NCBI RefSeq assembly: GCF_001908375.1
Contig: NZ_CP017241.1
Span: 4,047,501-4,111,500, forward strand
DNA from: Rhizobium etli 8C-3
Lineage (GTDB): Bacteria > Pseudomonadota > Alphaproteobacteria > Rhizobiales > Rhizobiaceae
Reading direction: 5' to 3'
DNA length: 64,000 bases
In this document: positions 63,671 to 64,000 of the stretch, in pieces
Position numbering within the stretch: the stretch's first letter is position 1
How the letters are laid out: the number at the start of each line of letters is the position of its first letter
Program-made: the position numbers and the translations under genes
The notes under the pieces: model-generated
The model's input: only the letters and a program-made list of their open reading frames with translations
What the model was told of the DNA's origin: nothing
The model's database searches: none

Positions 63671-64000
63671 AGTTATCTCCTTCGCATTTCGTTCCGCGAC
63701 TATTTCGCGCCAAGAACAAGTAGATGCCGATCGTATCCCGGCTGTTTCTTAGGGCCTGCTGCTGCGTCACGAAGTGTTTGCTTCCCGACCCCCCGAAACG
63801 TGCAGATACAAATGTTGCCAGTGCTGGTTACTGATGCCAGCTTTGCCAGCCTGAAAGCGCGAGCGGCTGGGCGATCGCTCAACCCCCGCCAGCGCCGCCT
63901 TTAGATTGTGCTTCCGCGCCCCTAACACTGTGGACTTGCTAACAACCATCCACCGGTCGGAATCGTGGCGGCGAATTCTTCTGCCTCGTCCAGAACAAGG
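63671..64000. other. right edge, unassigned
   Basis: About 330 bases upstream of the epoxide hydrolase. A minus-strand frame entering from the right edge ends with a stop near 63926 and reads E-E-F-A-A-T-I-P-T-G-G-W. It could be the end of an upstream gene, but I cannot identify it. Another minus frame (from 63949) is equally open. Left unassigned. Confidence 0.25.

Overview
The window reads as chromosomal DNA of a Rhizobium-group alphaproteobacterium, close to R. etli or R. leguminosarum. The reasons are a rhizobial-type pyruvate carboxylase, the cyclic beta-1,2-glucan genes ndvA and ndvB with opgC, the block obgE-proB-proA-nadD next to rplU-rpmA, high GC, and many ABC transporters. Names rest on recognising motifs and family patterns in the translations; no database was searched.

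Layout. 1-2.8 kb: the 5' part of pyc (TTG start, runs off the left edge) and an AHL-type LuxR regulator. 3.1-17 kb: the periplasmic cyclic glucan block, with ndvA (export) facing opgC and ndvB (succinylation, synthesis), and a small cytoplasmic gene and an MFS transporter between them. 17.4-24.4 kb: two small genes, then a dipeptide/oligopeptide ABC operon headed by a membrane dipeptidase. 24.5-26.2 kb: decayed genes (remains of a sugar ABC transporter and a frameshifted DUF1993 gene). 26.2-28.7 kb: a formylglycine sulfatase/phosphonate monoester hydrolase downstream of galE. 28.9-36.6 kb: a sugar uptake regulon (binding protein, two permeases, LacI regulator, RbsD/FucU mutarotase, ribokinase) divergent from its ATPase, with two identical 14-bp palindromes in the shared control region.

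36.7-45.9 kb is an accessory stretch: a dual-specificity-type phosphatase, a nucleotidyltransferase-HEPN protein, a small operon of hydrolase and membrane proteins, and three LysR genes, each divergent from a neighbour with a palindrome in the gap. 46-49.7 kb is a toxin-antitoxin patch beside a tRNA-Ser(CGA): an intact hipA followed by its XRE partner, a truncated Fic gene, and a second hipB with three evenly spaced operator-like palindromes in front of a wrecked hipA. 50-57.6 kb is core: tRNA-Ser, rplU, rpmA, two GNAT acetyltransferases, an exo/endonuclease/phosphatase-family protein, obgE, proB, proA, nadD. After a strong terminator, 57.6-64 kb is accessory again: a TadG-like protein, an FAD oxidoreductase pseudogene with an apparent internal inversion, a frameshifted Asp/Glu racemase, and a secreted epoxide hydrolase.

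The clearest functional units are glucan synthesis, succinylation and export (ndvB, opgC, ndvA), peptide import plus cleavage, the LacI-controlled sugar regulon, and the HipA/HipB/Fic patch. The best candidates for something undescribed are the hipA control region with two related inverted repeats (one overlapping the ribosome binding site and start codon), the three-operator hipB locus whose toxin is lost, and the Fic fragment that keeps only the inhibitory helix. Several genes are broken by single frameshifts, so raw-read confirmation matters before calling them pseudogenes.
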